From contig NZ_AMWJ02000001.1 in NCBI RefSeq assembly GCF_000319305.2, positions 2,643,001 to 2,707,000 of the forward strand: a stretch of DNA of 64,000 bases. The letters run 5' to 3'. Source of the DNA: Pseudomonas bharatica CSV86 (GTDB lineage: Bacteria > Pseudomonadota > Gammaproteobacteria > Pseudomonadales > Pseudomonadaceae). Below the pieces are notes generated by a model. That model searched no databases. It was given only the letters and a program-made list of their open reading frames with translations, and had not been told where the DNA came from. Below, piece by piece: positions 63,326 to 64,000 of the stretch; position 1 is the first letter of the stretch, and every line of letters begins with the position of its first letter. The position numbers and the translations under genes were made by a program.

Positions 63326-63766
63326 ATGGACTTCCCCGACAGACTCTGGGAATGGTACGGGCAAGATGAATACAAGCGGATACTTGCCGTGTGCCTCGCC
63401 ATCCCGGCGCTCGACTTCCTGGCAGCCACGGCAGAGGTGCAACGCTACTCGATCCCCTCCTGCCCGGCCTGTGAGACCTGGTCGGAGAAGATGTTGCCGG
63501 TCAATGAGGTGCTGGAGGTCGCAGGCAAGGCCCTGCCGATGGACGTGCGAGCGGCGCTGGAAAAGGTCTGGCAGCTAAGCAACGACCTGTCCGAAGCCGC
63601 CTTTCACTGTGGAAACCAGCACATGTTCATCCATGAGGAATGGCAGCCACTGCGGGACGCAGCAGCCCACGCGCTGGACCTACTCGGCGCGAAGGCACTG
63701 GCACCGCATCTGGACGAACTGACACTGGATTGCCGAAATATCATTCTGGGAAGAAAGCCGAACTGA
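63326..63766 (+). CDS. Hypothetical protein
   Basis: A 146-residue soluble, mostly helical protein with a CPAC pair (SIPSCPACETW) and further cysteines and histidines (FHCGNQHMF). No signal peptide. A ribosome site GGAGTGG precedes the ATG. Its stop codon overlaps the next start (TGATG). I do not recognise the family; small coupled pairs like this are often toxin-immunity or polyimmunity genes, but nothing here proves it. Confidence 0.65.
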   Translation: MDFPDRLWEWYGQDEYKRILAVCLAIPALDFLAATAEVQRYSIPSCPACETWSEKMLPVNEVLEVAGKALPMDVRAALEKVWQLSNDLSEAAFHCGNQHMFIHEEWQPLRDAAAHALDLLGAKALAPHLDELTLDCRNIILGRKPN

Positions 63767-63966
63767 TGGAAATCGAACAAGCAGCCTACGAGGAATTCCT
63801 GCGCCTCTGGCATTCGGACAGCTTCGATCAGCAGCGGCTGGGTCAGGCGTTCTACAACCATTTCCGACTGCACAAGCTTACAGACCAGAGCCCTCTCCAC
63901 GAGCTGTACGAAGCCAAGGGTCAGCAAGCCCTGCAACTGATCTCCCAGCTCTTCACCCTCAAATAA
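63766..63966 (+). CDS. Small hypothetical protein coupled to the previous gene
   Basis: A 66-residue helical protein (MEIEQAAYEEFLRLWHSDSF...) starting at the ATG that overlaps the previous stop codon by one base. No recognised domain. A partial repeat (GTAGGAGCGAGGCTTGC) begins at the window edge. Confidence 0.6.
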   Translation: MEIEQAAYEEFLRLWHSDSFDQQRLGQAFYNHFRLHKLTDQSPLHELYEAKGQQALQLISQLFTLK

Positions 63967-64000
63967 GCACACTGCAAATCAAGGTAGGAGCGAGGCTTGC

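Overview
The window looks like a chromosomal segment of a Pseudomonas species, probably of the P. putida group. The evidence is high-GC coding sequence, many copies of a ~34-bp Pseudomonas REP motif (GGCAAGCCAGCTCCCACAGG core), and genes typical of the genus: piuC, nosP-nahK, pstSCAB, a CdaR-type regulator and gudD. I see no rRNA, tRNA or CRISPR array.

Layout. 1-6.4 kb: an iron-siderophore uptake locus (periplasmic binding protein, piuC, TonB-dependent receptor) with a divergent two-component system. 6.5-9.1 kb: a DUF2946 protein and a second TonB-dependent receptor. 9.2-11.8 kb: a lipoprotein hydrolase translationally coupled to a tyrosine recombinase. 11.8-15.7 kb: sugar-acid metabolism (broken glycerate kinase, CdaR-type regulator, MFS transporter). 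15.9-20.6 kb: an aldo/keto reductase and the nitric-oxide sensing pair nosP-nahK. 20.9-24.6 kb: a porin divergent from a valine-catabolism pair (HIBCH and a frameshifted acyl-CoA dehydrogenase).

24.7-38.9 kb is an accessory effector-like island: two tandem M66 metalloproteases without signal peptides, a secreted RNase T2, a ~2,330-residue RHS protein with six N-terminal repeats (read as broken by two frameshifts), and a second RHS remnant. A 21-bp motif lies upstream of both an M66 gene and the long RHS gene. 38.9-41.9 kb is an ISL3-family element carrying an arsR-like repressor and a permease. It has cut the 5' end off both the RHS remnant and an ArsB-like transporter.

43-51 kb: HAD and Fic-like genes, a pst phosphate transporter operon without phoU, a hybrid sensor kinase and two small acidic proteins. 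51.2-53.8 kb: gudD with its LacI-family regulator (frameshifted). 53.8-60.6 kb: a LysM/peptidoglycan-binding protein, a large HNH-nuclease gene interrupted by an ISPpu12-like transposon (56421-59793, perfect 8-bp target duplication), and two small genes. 60.7-64 kb: an SDR, a LysR regulator, a CobW-family remnant and two small hypothetical genes.

Two themes stand out. ISL3 elements that carry a metal-responsive regulator plus a transporter have remodelled this chromosome twice. Five otherwise intact genes or gene parts are each broken by one missing base, mostly in a G/C run, which looks more like sequencing error than true decay.
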